Positions 49,625 to 59,303 of a stretch of DNA of 64,000 nucleotides are shown piece after piece. The notes beneath the pieces are model-generated. The model did no database searches. It saw only the letters and a program-made list of their open reading frames with translations, and was not told the origin of the DNA. A program made the translations under genes and the position numbers. Position 1 is the first letter of the stretch, and every line of letters starts with the position of its first letter. The DNA is from Bacteroidales bacterium (GTDB lineage: Bacteria; Bacteroidota; Bacteroidia; Bacteroidales; F082). The stretch covers positions 27,144-91,143 of the forward strand of contig JAGYLH010000003.1 in NCBI GenBank assembly GCA_018400955.1, given 5' to 3'.

Positions 49625-50149
49625 CTATAGGCCAAATTCTTTTTTCACTTGAGCTACCCATTTGGCAATGCGCTTGGGCGTCATATCCGCTTGCTGATCC
49701 TCATCAAGTGCCAGGCCGAAAAACTTGCCCTGGGCTGACCCTTCTGATCCAATAAAGGTATAGCCTTCGGCTGGCCATTGTCCGACCAATTTTCCACCTC
49801 TTTTTTCAATTTCATTTTTCAGGAGACCCAATGAATCAACAAAATTATCGGGATAAAGCACCTGATCGCCTAACCCAAACATGGCAAATTGCTTACCCGC
49901 AAATGAGTCATTTTCTGCGTGGAGAAAAAATTCATTCCACATATTGTTGGCGCGGGCATCTTGCCATACTTCTGCCCCAATGGTGGCGCAACCAAAAATA
50001 AACTTATCGAACTCATCAATCATTTGCATGTCGAAACCTGCTAAATGTGCCATAAATACCTGGTCAGATTCAAATTGATCGTAAATTTCGTTGGCTGCTT
50101 TTTCAACATTTCCGCCCGGTGCCCAGTACAATAATGCAATCTTGTTCAT
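49625..50149 (-). CDS. Flavodoxin with atypical FMN phosphate loop
   Basis: Flavodoxin is a small FMN electron carrier. The 174-residue protein matches long-chain flavodoxins over FGCATIGAEVWQDARANNMWNEFF, FAGKQFAMFGLGDQVLYPDNFVDSLG, GKLVGQWPAEGYTF and FFGLALDEDQQADMTPKRIAKWVAQVK. The N-terminal phosphate-binding loop, usually GSxTGNT, reads YWAPGGNVEKAA here, so FMN contacts may differ. I chose the ATG at 50149 (MNKIALLYW); the ORF-track start adds 35 residues with no family match. It lies divergent from marR, which may control it. Confidence 0.88.
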   Translation of the reverse strand: MNKIALLYWAPGGNVEKAANEIYDQFESDQVFMAHLAGFDMQMIDEFDKFIFGCATIGAEVWQDARANNMWNEFFLHAENDSFAGKQFAMFGLGDQVLYPDNFVDSLGLLKNEIEKRGGKLVGQWPAEGYTFIGSEGSAQGKFFGLALDEDQQADMTPKRIAKWVAQVKKEFGL

Positions 50150-50266
50150 GATGGTAAAGTTTTTTTGTTTGAATTTGTGTGTAAAATTAGAATTAAATTG
50201 CAGAGCGACCACATTTTCATTCGTTTTTAGAATCTGTTTAAATAGCATATACATGCTAAGATGCTA

Positions 50267-50305
50267 TTCAACATGTCAGTAGATGTGTTGAACAATAAAC
50301 ATGTT
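50267..50305 (+). promoter_or_regulatory. Candidate MarR operators between flavodoxin and marR
   Basis: TTCAACA-N12-TGTTGAA is a perfect inverted repeat at 50267-50292, and AACATGTT at 50298-50305 is a perfect palindrome touching the marR promoter box. MarR proteins commonly bind such repeats and regulate their own and divergent genes. Confidence 0.5.
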
Positions 50306-50312
50306 AATTTTG
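50305..50312 (+). promoter_or_regulatory. Promoter -7 box for marR
   Basis: TAATTTTG matches TAnnTTTG, 30 bases upstream of the marR ATG, and shares its first base with the AACATGTT palindrome. Confidence 0.45.
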
Positions 50313-50342
50313 TTGTTTATGCAACTATAATACTTTTTGACC

Positions 50343-50780
50343 ATGAACCATGATGACCTTTTCGACTCAATCGGCTATGTGTGCACAGCAACAGCGCGCG
50401 AACTGAGCAAAGCGGCAACCAAAGCCTTTCACCAGGCCGGATATATGCTCAGTTTTGAGCAGTGGACCCTGTTAGTCAGCCTGTGGAACAAGGACGGGCA
50501 GTGTCAACACGAACTCGCAAGTTGCCAGGGCAAGGACAGGCCAACAATCACCCGTTTAGTTGATAAGCTCGAAAGAAACAACCTGGTTTTGCGGGTGCCG
50601 TCAAAAAGTGATGGAAGGGTAAAAATGGTTTATTTAACCCATCAGGCCAAAGCAATGCAAGCCGGACTCATGGCCATTTACAACGAAGTGATGAAGCGTG
50701 CCTTGTTGCAAACCACCGCCACAGATATCGAAAACTGCAAGGCTAGCCTGTTGCGAATACAGGAAAACCTGAGGCAATAA
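50343..50780 (+). CDS. MarR family transcriptional regulator
   Basis: The protein of about 145 residues starts MNHDDLFDSIGYVCTATAREL (the TTG start two codons upstream is less likely). It has the winged-helix pattern FEQWTLLVSLWNKDGQCQHELA, CQGKDRPTITRLVDKLERNNLVLRV and DGRVKMVYLTHQA, typical of MarR proteins that respond to aromatic or redox-active compounds. Palindromes lie in its promoter. Pirin and MFS genes follow on the same strand, and flavodoxin is divergent. Confidence 0.9.
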   Translation: MNHDDLFDSIGYVCTATARELSKAATKAFHQAGYMLSFEQWTLLVSLWNKDGQCQHELASCQGKDRPTITRLVDKLERNNLVLRVPSKSDGRVKMVYLTHQAKAMQAGLMAIYNEVMKRALLQTTATDIENCKASLLRIQENLRQ

Positions 50781-50836
50781 ATGTTTTAAAATAGTTGCAT
50801 AGATAATTAAATTAATCACCATAAAATGTTTAAAAA

Positions 50837-51547
50837 ATGAAGAAAGTAATCCATACAGCTGACAGCCGGGGCCGTGCCGAACATGGTTGGCTCAGCTCTC
50901 GTTTCAGTTTCAGTTTTGCAGAATACTATAATCCTGAACGCATGCATTTTGGCGTGCTGCGTGTGCTGAACGACGACATCATACAGCCCACAATGGGATT
51001 TGGCATGCATCCGCACGACAATATGGAAATTGTATCCATCCCTCTGAAGGGTGCAATCGAACATCGTGACAGCATGGGCAATGGCAGCATCATCAAAGCC
51101 GGCGAAGTGCAATTGATGAGTGCCGGGACGGGTGTGCGCCATTCTGAATTCAACCCTTCAAAAGAGGAAGCGGGCAGCTTTTTGCAAATCTGGCTTTTTC
51201 CCAAAGAGCGCAATATTGAACCACGCTATTTTCAAAAATCATTTGAGGCGCAAGATATGCAGAATAAAATGCACCTTATTGTTTCGCCCACAGGCCAAAA
51301 CGATAGCCTGACAATAAACCAGGATGCCTGGTTTAGCATGGGAAATATGCAACAGGGACAAAACTTATCGTATGAAATCAAAGGCCAGGGAAACGGATTG
51401 TATATCTTTGTGATAGAGGGCAGTCTCGAAATAGCTGGTGATACTTTGAATAAGCGGGATGCTGTCGGAATTTCCGAAGTCCAAAGCATTGACATAGAGG
51501 TAAAAGAAGATTCACAACTGCTGTTTATAGATTTGCCCATGCGATAA
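50837..51547 (+). CDS. Pirin family protein (quercetinase-like cupin)
   Basis: The 236-residue protein has two cupin domains. Residues 55-110 read FGMHPHDNMEIVSIPLKGAIEHRDS with the metal-binding histidines (HPHDNMEI, EH) and IKAGEVQLMSAGTGVRHSEFN, the pirin/YhhW signature. Some pirins act as quercetin 2,3-dioxygenases; others are regulators of unknown chemistry. The C-terminal half is the degenerate cupin. It lies 56 bases after marR and 10 before the MFS gene, so the three may form one redox- or phenolic-stress operon. Confidence 0.92.
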   Translation: MKKVIHTADSRGRAEHGWLSSRFSFSFAEYYNPERMHFGVLRVLNDDIIQPTMGFGMHPHDNMEIVSIPLKGAIEHRDSMGNGSIIKAGEVQLMSAGTGVRHSEFNPSKEEAGSFLQIWLFPKERNIEPRYFQKSFEAQDMQNKMHLIVSPTGQNDSLTINQDAWFSMGNMQQGQNLSYEIKGQGNGLYIFVIEGSLEIAGDTLNKRDAVGISEVQSIDIEVKEDSQLLFIDLPMR

Positions 51548-51557
51548 AACAAACAGC

Positions 51558-52721
51558 ATGCGCGTTACCAATGCCATAAAAGCAAGTTTGCTGCTTGCCA
51601 GCACCATGACCATTATGGCCGGAGCTATTGTGGCACCAACGCTGCCACGCATCAGTGATGCCTTTGCGCATATGGCCCATGTTGACTTGCTCAGCAGGCT
51701 GATATTAACCTTGCCGGCACTCTTTATAGTACTATTTTCGAGCCTTGCAGGATGGTCCATCGACAAATTTGGCCGCCGGGTTATGCTGCTTGGCTCGCTT
51801 TTGCTTTATGCCCTTGCCGGCACAACAGGAGCCTATGTCAACAACCTATACCTCATTTTGATAGGCCGGGCTTTGCTGGGTATAGCCGTTGCCGGGAATA
51901 TGATTGCCATCAACACCCTGATTGGGGATTTGATGCAGGGAAACGAACGCAGCCGTTTTTTTGGCTTTCAGGGATCGTTTATGGCTTTTGGCGGGGTGTT
52001 TTTTATTCTTTTGGCTGGCTGGCTGGCCGATATTAGTTGGGAATTGCCATTCTGGATATACAGCCTTTCGCTTATCGCGCTTGCCTTGTGCTATATTTTT
52101 GTGCCCGAATCAGGACAACATAAAGAAAGAAAACCCTCGGCCCTTTTTGCCACAAACAGTTTCAAACCAGCGAAAGCATACTTTATAATGTTTATGGGTT
52201 TTACAGGCATGACACTTTTTTATATCATTCCGGTGCAAATTCCCTTTCTGCTGGCCAGTTTCGACGGTGTAAGCAACAGCCAAATCGGCTATGCCATCAG
52301 TTTATCCACCTTTATGGGGGCTTTGATTTCCTTTTTTTATGGAAGAATAAAGCAAACACTTAGTTTTCAATGGATTTATGCCTTGACCTATTTATTGTTT
52401 GCCTTGGGTTATATCGTAATATCCAATGCCGATAGCTATATGCTGACGCTTTTTGGATTGGGCATTGCCGGATTGGGAGCGGGTTTGCTCTTTCCCAACG
52501 CCAACCTCTGGATGGTTCATATTGCACCTGAAAACAGGCGTGGACGGCTTTTAGGGCATATGAATATGGCTGTTTTTATGGGACAGTTTATTTCGCCATT
52601 GTTGGTGCACCCTCTCATACAGGACCGGGGCATTCAAGCCGCGTTTTTTTACCCGGGAATACTGATGTTGTTGATAGCCGCCTTTTTTGCGGTACATCAA
52701 TTTGTGGTTTCGAGGAAATAG
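51558..52721 (+). CDS. Major facilitator superfamily transporter
   Basis: A 387-residue protein with about 12 membrane segments. The MFS motif between segments 2 and 3 appears as LAGWSIDKFGRRVMLLG and its counterpart after the central loop is FFYGRIKQTLSFQW; IVAPTLPRISDAF marks segment 1. It probably exports a drug or aromatic compound. It follows the pirin gene by 10 bases and marR two genes upstream, a common order for regulated efflux. Substrate unknown. Confidence 0.9.
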   Translation: MRVTNAIKASLLLASTMTIMAGAIVAPTLPRISDAFAHMAHVDLLSRLILTLPALFIVLFSSLAGWSIDKFGRRVMLLGSLLLYALAGTTGAYVNNLYLILIGRALLGIAVAGNMIAINTLIGDLMQGNERSRFFGFQGSFMAFGGVFFILLAGWLADISWELPFWIYSLSLIALALCYIFVPESGQHKERKPSALFATNSFKPAKAYFIMFMGFTGMTLFYIIPVQIPFLLASFDGVSNSQIGYAISLSTFMGALISFFYGRIKQTLSFQWIYALTYLLFALGYIVISNADSYMLTLFGLGIAGLGAGLLFPNANLWMVHIAPENRRGRLLGHMNMAVFMGQFISPLLVHPLIQDRGIQAAFFYPGILMLLIAAFFAVHQFVVSRK

Positions 52722-52846
52722 GTTTTTCAAATCTTCTGTGAATTGTCGCAGGAAGAAAGGCCGAAAACGTACTTTGAGTTTCGCCCTTATTTTATTTTTT
52801 AATCTCAAGTTAACACCTTTGCACTCTTATCCAAATTGATTATCCC

Positions 52847-52854
52847 TATTTTTG
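52847..52854 (+). promoter_or_regulatory. Promoter -7 box for lnt
   Basis: TATTTTTG matches TAnnTTTG, 19 bases before the lnt ATG. Confidence 0.45.
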
Positions 52855-52873
52855 CCATCACAATTAGTTACCA

Positions 52874-54506
52874 ATGAAAAGAATCCACCTACTAGGTTTG
52901 TCCATATTATCAGGTTTGCTGCTCAGCGCTGCCTGGCCTGAACGGGGTTTTGTACCCCTCATTTTTATTGCATTGGTGCCCCTGTTCTTTGTGCAGGATT
53001 ACCTTGGCAATCCCGAACTAAAAGTGAAGAGGGGCAGGATGTTTTTATATAGCTGGCTTGCTTTTATAATTTGGAATAGCCTCACCACCTGGTGGATATG
53101 GAACTCGACTGAGATTGGGGGCGTAGCGGCCATCTTCCTCAATTCGTTGTTTATGGCCACTATTTTTTGGTTGTTTCATTTCACCAAAAAAAAGTTGTAC
53201 AACAACAGCAAGGGCTTTCTGATTCTTATTTTCTATTGGCTCAGCTGGGAACTATTCCATAACAATTGGGACCTTACCTGGACCTGGCTGCACTTTGGCC
53301 ATGTGTTTGCCACCAAGCCTGTTTGGATACAATGGTACGAATATACCGGTGTGCCGGGAGGTACGGTTTGGGTGTTGCTGATGAACATCCTCATTTTTAA
53401 TGCAATAAAAGCACTTATGCAATGGAAACTGCAAGCGCGCCGCGCCGGTGTGATGGTTGTGGCAGCTGTATTGACCTGGATGATACCGGTGATTGTTTCC
53501 AACACCATTTACAATAATTACGAAGAAACCGGCGAGGCTGTTGAAGTCATTGTTGTGCAGCCCAATTTTGATCCCTATTCCGAGCAATACGAATTGCCTG
53601 CTTCAACAATCATAGAACGCAATCTGGCATTGGCTGCCAGTGTGATGAACAGCAAAACGGCCTTTATCGTAAGCCCCGAATCAGCCATTCAGGATGAAAT
53701 CTGGATGGAGCATACGCAATCCTCAGCAAGCCTGGCTTATGTGCGCGATTTTGTCAGGCAGCATCCTCATGTAGCCGTTGTGATTGGTGCCAGCACCTTT
53801 AGTTTGGTCCCCAAAGCCGAAGAAGGCCACTTTGCAGCCCGCAAATTCAGGAATTATGAGGGTCATTATTTTGCACACAATACAGCTTTTTATATCGACT
53901 CAACTGATCGGCTGTCGCATTACCACAAATCGAAACTAACGCCAGGTGTTGAAATGATGCCTTCCTGGTCTATTTTGCGGCCTTTGCAAAAATATGCAAT
54001 CGATTTGGGTGGGACAATTGGCAGCTTGCGCGTGGATGACAAACCGAACTGTTTTTGACATGTTGGTGGCGAATTACGTATTGCGCCAATCATCTGCTAC
54101 GAATCTGTTTATGGCGATTTTGTAAATGCTTTTGTCCGCAATGGGGCCAACCTTATTTTTGTTATAACCAATGATGGCTGGTGGGGCAATTCGCCGGGTC
54201 ACCGGCAGCATTTCCTGTTTTCGGTGCTGCGTGCCATCGAAACACGTCGCAGCATTGCACGTTCGGCCAATACGGGCATATCAGCCTTTATTGATCAGCG
54301 TGGGGAGGTGTATCAGGCCACACCTTTATTGGGAACAAGCCGTCATCAGGCAACGCTGATATACATTAACAACGAAATAACACTTTTATGTAAAATGGGG
54401 CGATTACCTTTCGCGCATTGCTGCATTTGTCAGTGCAATTTTTCTGCTTACCGGACTGGTCAGGGGATTTCTCGTAAAAAAGAAGGCAACTCTTAAAAAT
54501 ACTTAA
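52874..54506 (+). pseudogene. lnt: Apolipoprotein N-acyltransferase, frameshifted near its end
   Basis: Lnt adds the third acyl chain to lipoproteins at the inner membrane. The N-terminal half has about six membrane segments (LLSAAWPERGFVPLIFIALVPL). The nitrilase-like domain shows the catalytic Glu in VSPESAI, Lys in HKSKLTPGVE and Cys in APIICYESVYG. A stop at 54056 in DDKPNCF lies where two compensating indels are needed. A further shift near 54380 leads into YVKWGDYLSRIAAFVSAIF, the normal C-terminal helix. With three small errors the protein is complete (about 540 residues), so I judge sequencing error likely. Confidence 0.88.
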
Positions 54507-54512
54507 GCGGCT

Positions 54513-55502
54513 ATGCAGCAAAGTTTTAAGCTGTCATTAGGCCCTTTTCAGGGCATTACGGATGTGTATTACCGCAAACTATTCCAGGCTCATTTTGGGG
54601 GCATCGATAAATACTACACCCCATTTTTCACTGGTATTTATAAAGTTTCAGGCCGTAGCATGCGCACCCATGAAATTGATCCTGCATGGAATATTACTTC
54701 CAGTCTTAGCCCGCAAATCCTGAGCCGTGATGCCAACGAAATTATCCTTTTTGGTAAAGCCTGCAAAGATTTGGGTTATAACGAACTAAACTGGAATATG
54801 GGCTGCCCTTATCCCCGTGTGGCCAAAAAGAAGCGTGGTTCCGGTTTGCTGCCTTATCCTGACCTTGTTGAAGCTTTACTAGATGACATCAAAAAGGAAT
54901 TGCCGCTGAAATTGAGCATCAAATGCCGACTGGGCTATGAAGACCCGCACGAACTGGATGAACTTATTCCGCATTTCAACGCCTTTGGCCTTTCAGAACT
55001 TATTGTTCACGCGCGTATTGGAAAGCAGCTCTATCAGGGTGGGGTGCATAAAGAGCGCTTTGCACAAATCACAGAAGCCATTTCTACCGAATTGGTTTAC
55101 AATGGAGATGTTTTTAGCAAAGCCAGCTTCGAAAATTTTCAAAACCAATTTCCGGGCATAAAGCATTGGATGTTGGGGCGGGGATTGCTGGCCGACCCTT
55201 TTCTGGCCATTGACCTGAAAAATGCCTGCAATGCCGGGTTTGACGAACGCAAGGAAAAAGTGTTGCGTTTTGTAACCGATTTATACCTGCAAAGGCGCAA
55301 GGCATCTGGCGAAAGGCTTACTTCCCTTGGCAGGATGAAGGAGTTGTGGTCCTATATGGTTTGGTCCTTTAGTGAACCCCAAACAGCCTGGCGACTTATC
55401 CGCAAAAGCAATAGTTTTGAAACTTACGAACAAGCTGTGGCCCATGTTTTCGAAAAACTTGATTGGGTGGGAGCGGGCTACAGCCGTTTTAAAGAGTGCT
55501 GA
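54513..55502 (+). CDS. tRNA-dihydrouridine synthase family protein
   Basis: Dus enzymes reduce uridine to dihydrouridine in tRNA with FMN and NADPH. The 329-residue protein starts MQQSFKLSLGPFQGITDVYYRKLF. It has ELNWNMGCPYPRVAKKKRGSGLL with the catalytic cysteine near residue 99, LSIKCRLGYED, ELIVHARIGKQLYQGG, VYNGDVF and HWMLGRGLLADPFL, the usual barrel order. The position (D17, D20 or other) is not resolved. It begins 7 bases after lnt, so the two may be cotranscribed. Confidence 0.92.
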   Translation: MQQSFKLSLGPFQGITDVYYRKLFQAHFGGIDKYYTPFFTGIYKVSGRSMRTHEIDPAWNITSSLSPQILSRDANEIILFGKACKDLGYNELNWNMGCPYPRVAKKKRGSGLLPYPDLVEALLDDIKKELPLKLSIKCRLGYEDPHELDELIPHFNAFGLSELIVHARIGKQLYQGGVHKERFAQITEAISTELVYNGDVFSKASFENFQNQFPGIKHWMLGRGLLADPFLAIDLKNACNAGFDERKEKVLRFVTDLYLQRRKASGERLTSLGRMKELWSYMVWSFSEPQTAWRLIRKSNSFETYEQAVAHVFEKLDWVGAGYSRFKEC

Positions 55503-55521
55503 AATGGCTTTTTACTATTGG

Positions 55522-56604
55522 TTAGTAATAAAGCGCATCATCCGTACTACCTTCTTCAAAATATCGAAGTGGGCGAAGCACCTTATCAAAAACAAAGTAC
55601 TGAAGCAGAACGAAGTCCCTTTTGTTATTGGTTAATCCATATAATCTGTCCACATCCACTGGTATTTCCATAAAATCATCTACTGCCAGGTGATCAAATT
55701 CAAGCCGTTTTTCAAAAGTTGTCAATTGTGTGGTGTCGCTGGAATTATCGATCAGTGTGATGCGGTGCAGAAAAGGGCTGTTCACTATGGAATCAATCCG
55801 TTCGGGTTGCAATTGGTTTCTCAACAGGGCTTCAAAGCGTAAATCAGAGAAGGAAGTTAGAAAATTCAAAGCCCTCAGGGTGTCGAAGCCAGGCAAAACA
55901 CTTCCGTCTTTCAATCTGGTGATTTGGTAATTGAGCCTATCGATTGTTTCTATGGTAAATGACTGTTCAGGCTCCTGGTTGAACTCAACACGAACGGATT
56001 TTATGTCGGCAAGGCGTTTCCTGAATACTGTATAATCACGCCAATTATCGAGCAGTGGCGAATAGCGTGAGGCCACAAATCCCCGAAAACCAACAATATA
56101 CACGATATAGGCATTGGAGGCTCCTTCCATCAGCATAAAGGTTCCCATATTGTCTTTGGTGGCATCGCCAACATAGTAAACCGTGGTCAACTTTTCGCGC
56201 GGAAAAAGTTTGATCCTGTTAAAAAGATTAATGCGAGGCACCATCTGGTAAATTTCTACCTTGACGGAAATGCCTGCCATGCGTTTTACTACATTGTCGT
56301 GGCTGGCTACCGAAACGGGTGAGCGCACCCGCAACTTCATCATGGTTTCGAGCAGCAGCTCCACCTTGCGGTTATGGGCCTTGTATTCTTTATTGGCAAT
56401 CCATCCCTGAGGCGTGCGCTCCAGCAATACATCAGCTGTATCGAGGTCGGCAATGAATATTTTGGTGATGCTGGCCGTGTCGCGCACAGCAAATGCCGTT
56501 TCCTTGTTGCTGAGGGTTGTTTTGCTGCGGTTTTGCCAAACCAATATGGCAGCAAAGCCAATCATAACAAGGATTAGTATAAAAGCCAAACGGTTTTTCT
56601 TCAT
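55522..56604 (-). CDS. DUF4340 domain-containing protein
   Basis: The 360-residue protein has one N-terminal membrane anchor (LAFILILVMIGFAAILVWQ). The body (NKETAFAVRDTASITKIFIADL, EYKAHNRKVELLLETMMKLRVRSPVS, FVASRYSPLLDNWRDYTVFRKRLADIKSVRVEF) resembles DUF4340, which is frequently encoded after GldG/ABC-permease genes and thought to be a periplasmic partner. It begins 45 bases after the gldG stop on the same strand, so it probably belongs to the gldFG transcript. Confidence 0.78.
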   Translation of the reverse strand: MKKNRLAFILILVMIGFAAILVWQNRSKTTLSNKETAFAVRDTASITKIFIADLDTADVLLERTPQGWIANKEYKAHNRKVELLLETMMKLRVRSPVSVASHDNVVKRMAGISVKVEIYQMVPRINLFNRIKLFPREKLTTVYYVGDATKDNMGTFMLMEGASNAYIVYIVGFRGFVASRYSPLLDNWRDYTVFRKRLADIKSVRVEFNQEPEQSFTIETIDRLNYQITRLKDGSVLPGFDTLRALNFLTSFSDLRFEALLRNQLQPERIDSIVNSPFLHRITLIDNSSDTTQLTTFEKRLEFDHLAVDDFMEIPVDVDRLYGLTNNKRDFVLLQYFVFDKVLRPLRYFEEGSTDDALYY

Positions 56605-56649
56605 AGTTCAGATTTGTTTTCTGTCATTTTAAATTTTTCATCAGCTGCC

Positions 56650-58413
56650 TTATCTGGCATATTTTCGCTTTCGCAGATACGAAAACAACAAGCCAAACAA
56701 AAGCACCACCACAACAGGCAAGGCCGTGTTAATCATACCTGCCATTTCAGCCTTGAAGCATTCACTTTGGTCATGTCGAGCAACCTGATTTTAAGCTCGC
56801 GATCGGATAGCCACCAAGCCAACATCATCCACCAAATAGCTCACGGCATTCAGTAAAAAATCTTTATTCCCGTAAGTCTGACGCGTATATTGGTCGTAAC
56901 CAAGGGGCAGGGGATAGCCTTGGGGCACATGGAATTGGTTGCGGATAAGGTCACCATCGGCAACAACAATCATGGCTGTTGGCTGGCTGCTCGCAAGGAA
57001 ACCGATTTCAATACTTTCTTCAATTTCGGGGGGCATGCGTTGGGCATACAGCGACGAAAAAGTGCCTTCAAGCAAATAAGCCACATGGAGGCCCTTCTTA
57101 TTGTAAAGCCTTTCGTCAGGTTGTTCGTTTAGCATGGCCAGCGTTACCAGCACCGGCACAGAAGATATGCGCGAATAGTCGGATGTGCGAAGCAAGGGTG
57201 TTTTGCGCACTCCATCCACCATCACAGTGTCAATGGAACTCACAAACTGGCCTTTGATGCTATTCAGGTTGCGCACCACCGGATGATTCGAGGCAGGGTT
57301 GAGCAAAGGAAAATAATGCCAGCGGAAAAAATCAATCTGGGGCTGGTTCCCGACCTGCCCGGTCCGCAGGGCAATGGCAGCGGAATTGAGGTCGAGGACC
57401 AGGTTTTTGTTCAGGCGCACACCGTATTTGAACAACTGATCGTCCAGGCTGAGTTTGTTTTCAATGCCGACTGTAGATTCGCCATTTGAAATACTGTCCA
57501 TGCTGGTGAGCACGGGATCGACCAGCCAAATCACCTTGCCGCCCCGCATGATGTACTGGTCAATAATAAATTTATCCTCCTCCGAAAAAGCCTGTATAGG
57601 GTTGGCGATAATGATGGCTTCAAAATTGCGCAAAATACGCACATTACCCTGGCCATCAGGTTCCGACCTACGCGTAAGGGCACTGATTTGCCCATCAAGG
57701 GTGATGCGCTCCACCCGGTAATTCTGGTTCAGGCTTTGGGTGATGTCAAAAACGTTTGAGGCATCCAACTCGCCATGACCTTCAATAAAAGCGATGCTTG
57801 GCTTTTGCAGCTGCGATAGTTTGTGGATCACATCAGCCATCTTGAATTCAAGGTTTTGGATGGAGATGTTTAATACCGATTCAGGAGGCATATTCAATTG
57901 GGCTTCCAGAAAATCAACAGCCAATTCCCGGTCGCGGTAAAAAGCCATGGCACCCGGAAAAATAATCAGTTGCTGTATGCCGTCTTTTGTACGCACTTGC
58001 AAATCGGTGGGTTCCAAACCGCGTTCGGTAAGCAGTTGGTAAGTTTCTTCGCGCTCCTGCCGGTCGTCGCTTAGCGAGGGGTTGATAAACTCGTAAGTTA
58101 CGTATTTGTTATAGGCCCTGAATTCATCCAACATTTCTTTGGTTTCGCGCTGCAAGCGCTTGAACCCGGCCGGGAAGTCGCCTTCCAAATAAACCCTGAA
58201 ATGCACATAATCATCTAAGTTGTTGAGCAACTGTTTGGTGGCCTCCGACAGGGTGTAGCGCTTTTCGCTGGTAAGGTCAAATCGTGTAAATGCAAAGCTG
58301 CTAATAATATTGATGACAATAATGGCCACCAAAATGAGCAGAAACCCGGTGATATTCGCTTTTTTTATGTCTTTCTTTTTTTCTTTCATGCTTATTTCAA
58401 TGTTTTTAGGCAT
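56650..58413 (-). pseudogene. gldG: Gliding-motility ABC auxiliary protein GldG, two shifts at the end
   Basis: GldG works with GldF in an ABC-type complex needed for gliding in F. johnsoniae, though it also occurs in non-gliders. The start MPKNIEISMKEKKKDIKKAN overlaps the gldF stop by one base. One membrane segment (FLLILVAIIVINIISSFAF) and the ABC_transp_aux pattern (FDLTSEKRYTLSEATKQLLN, SIAFIEGHGELDAS, VIWLVDPVLTSMDS) are clear. The ORF stops at 56791, but the family's C-terminal region resumes as RELKIRLLDMTKVNASRLK and, after another shift near 56745, NTALPVVVVLLFGLLFSYLRKRKYA, ending at 56650. So two small errors near the end are inferred. Confidence 0.88.
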
Positions 58414-59142
58414 TACCACTTGCGGCTGGCAAGGGAAATTTTGGTGAATGAAATAAACAAGGCAATCAGGCTGATGAAATACACCAAATCGCGGGTATCA
58501 ACCACACCCCTGCTGATGGAGCTGTAATGTGCTTCGATGCCCAACTGTTTGATAAACAAATCAAAACTACCGAACCACGCCATGGAATTGATGAAATCAA
58601 AACCAATATAGATAAACCCACCCAGCAAAACCGACAGGATGAACGACAGGATTTGGTTGTCGGTGATGGCACTGCTGAATATGCCAATGGCTACAAAAGA
58701 AGCCCCCAGAAAAAACAAACCGATATACGAACCCCAAATGCCGCCGGTGTCAACATTGCCGATGGGCAGGCTTAGTTGAAACACCGAATAAAAATAGATA
58801 AGTGTGGGCAGCAAGGAAAACAAAACCAGGGTCAGGCTGGCGAAATACTTGGCCAGGATAATCTGCATATCCGTTAGCGGTTTGGTAAGCAGCATTTCGA
58901 TGGTGCCTGTTTTGCGTTCATCCGAAAAGGAACGCATGGTAATGGCCGGCACCAGGAATAGAAACACAAAAGGGGCGAGGTAGAACAAGCCGGTGAGGTC
59001 GGCATAGCCAAAGTCGAGTATGTTAAAGTCGGTTCGGAATACCCACAAAAACAAACCATTGACAAGCAAAACACAGCTATGACCATATAGCCGATGAGGG
59101 AACTCAAAAACTTCGGATTTCCTTAATAAATAATGCAACCAT
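58413..59142 (-). pseudogene. gldF: Gliding-motility ABC permease GldF, two shifts at the start
   Basis: GldF is the membrane subunit of the GldFG ABC complex. About six membrane segments are visible. The frame from 59142 begins MVALFIKEIRSF, then needs one base in a T run to give LSSLIGYMVIAVF, and another shift leads to VNGLFLWVFRTDFNILDFGYADL and LFYLAPFVFLFLVPAITMRSFSDERKTGTIEMLLTKP, the ABC-2 signature. The ORF track therefore starts in the wrong place for this gene. Overlap with gldG shows coupling. Confidence 0.88.
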
Positions 59143-59171
59143 AAGCGAAACGGGAAATAGATGCCCGGATG

Positions 59172-59179
59172 CAAAAATA
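59172..59179 (-). promoter_or_regulatory. Promoter -7 box for gldF-gldG-DUF4340
   Basis: TATTTTTG on the minus strand matches TAnnTTTG, 29 bases before the gldF ATG. Confidence 0.45.
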
Positions 59180-59262
59180 CATTTTTCTTATGGAAGATAA
59201 GGGGAAGTTTATTGGGCGATTTGTTATATGGCCAAATGTGTCAATCGGGAAGACGAATTCCA

Positions 59263-59270
59263 TATATTTG
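59263..59270 (+). promoter_or_regulatory. Promoter -7 box for the VPS10-like gene
   Basis: TATATTTG matches TAnnTTTG, 33 bases upstream of the ATG at 59304. Confidence 0.45.
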
Positions 59271-59303
59271 CCTTATCTATAAAATTTTAAAACGCATAAC
59301 GAT

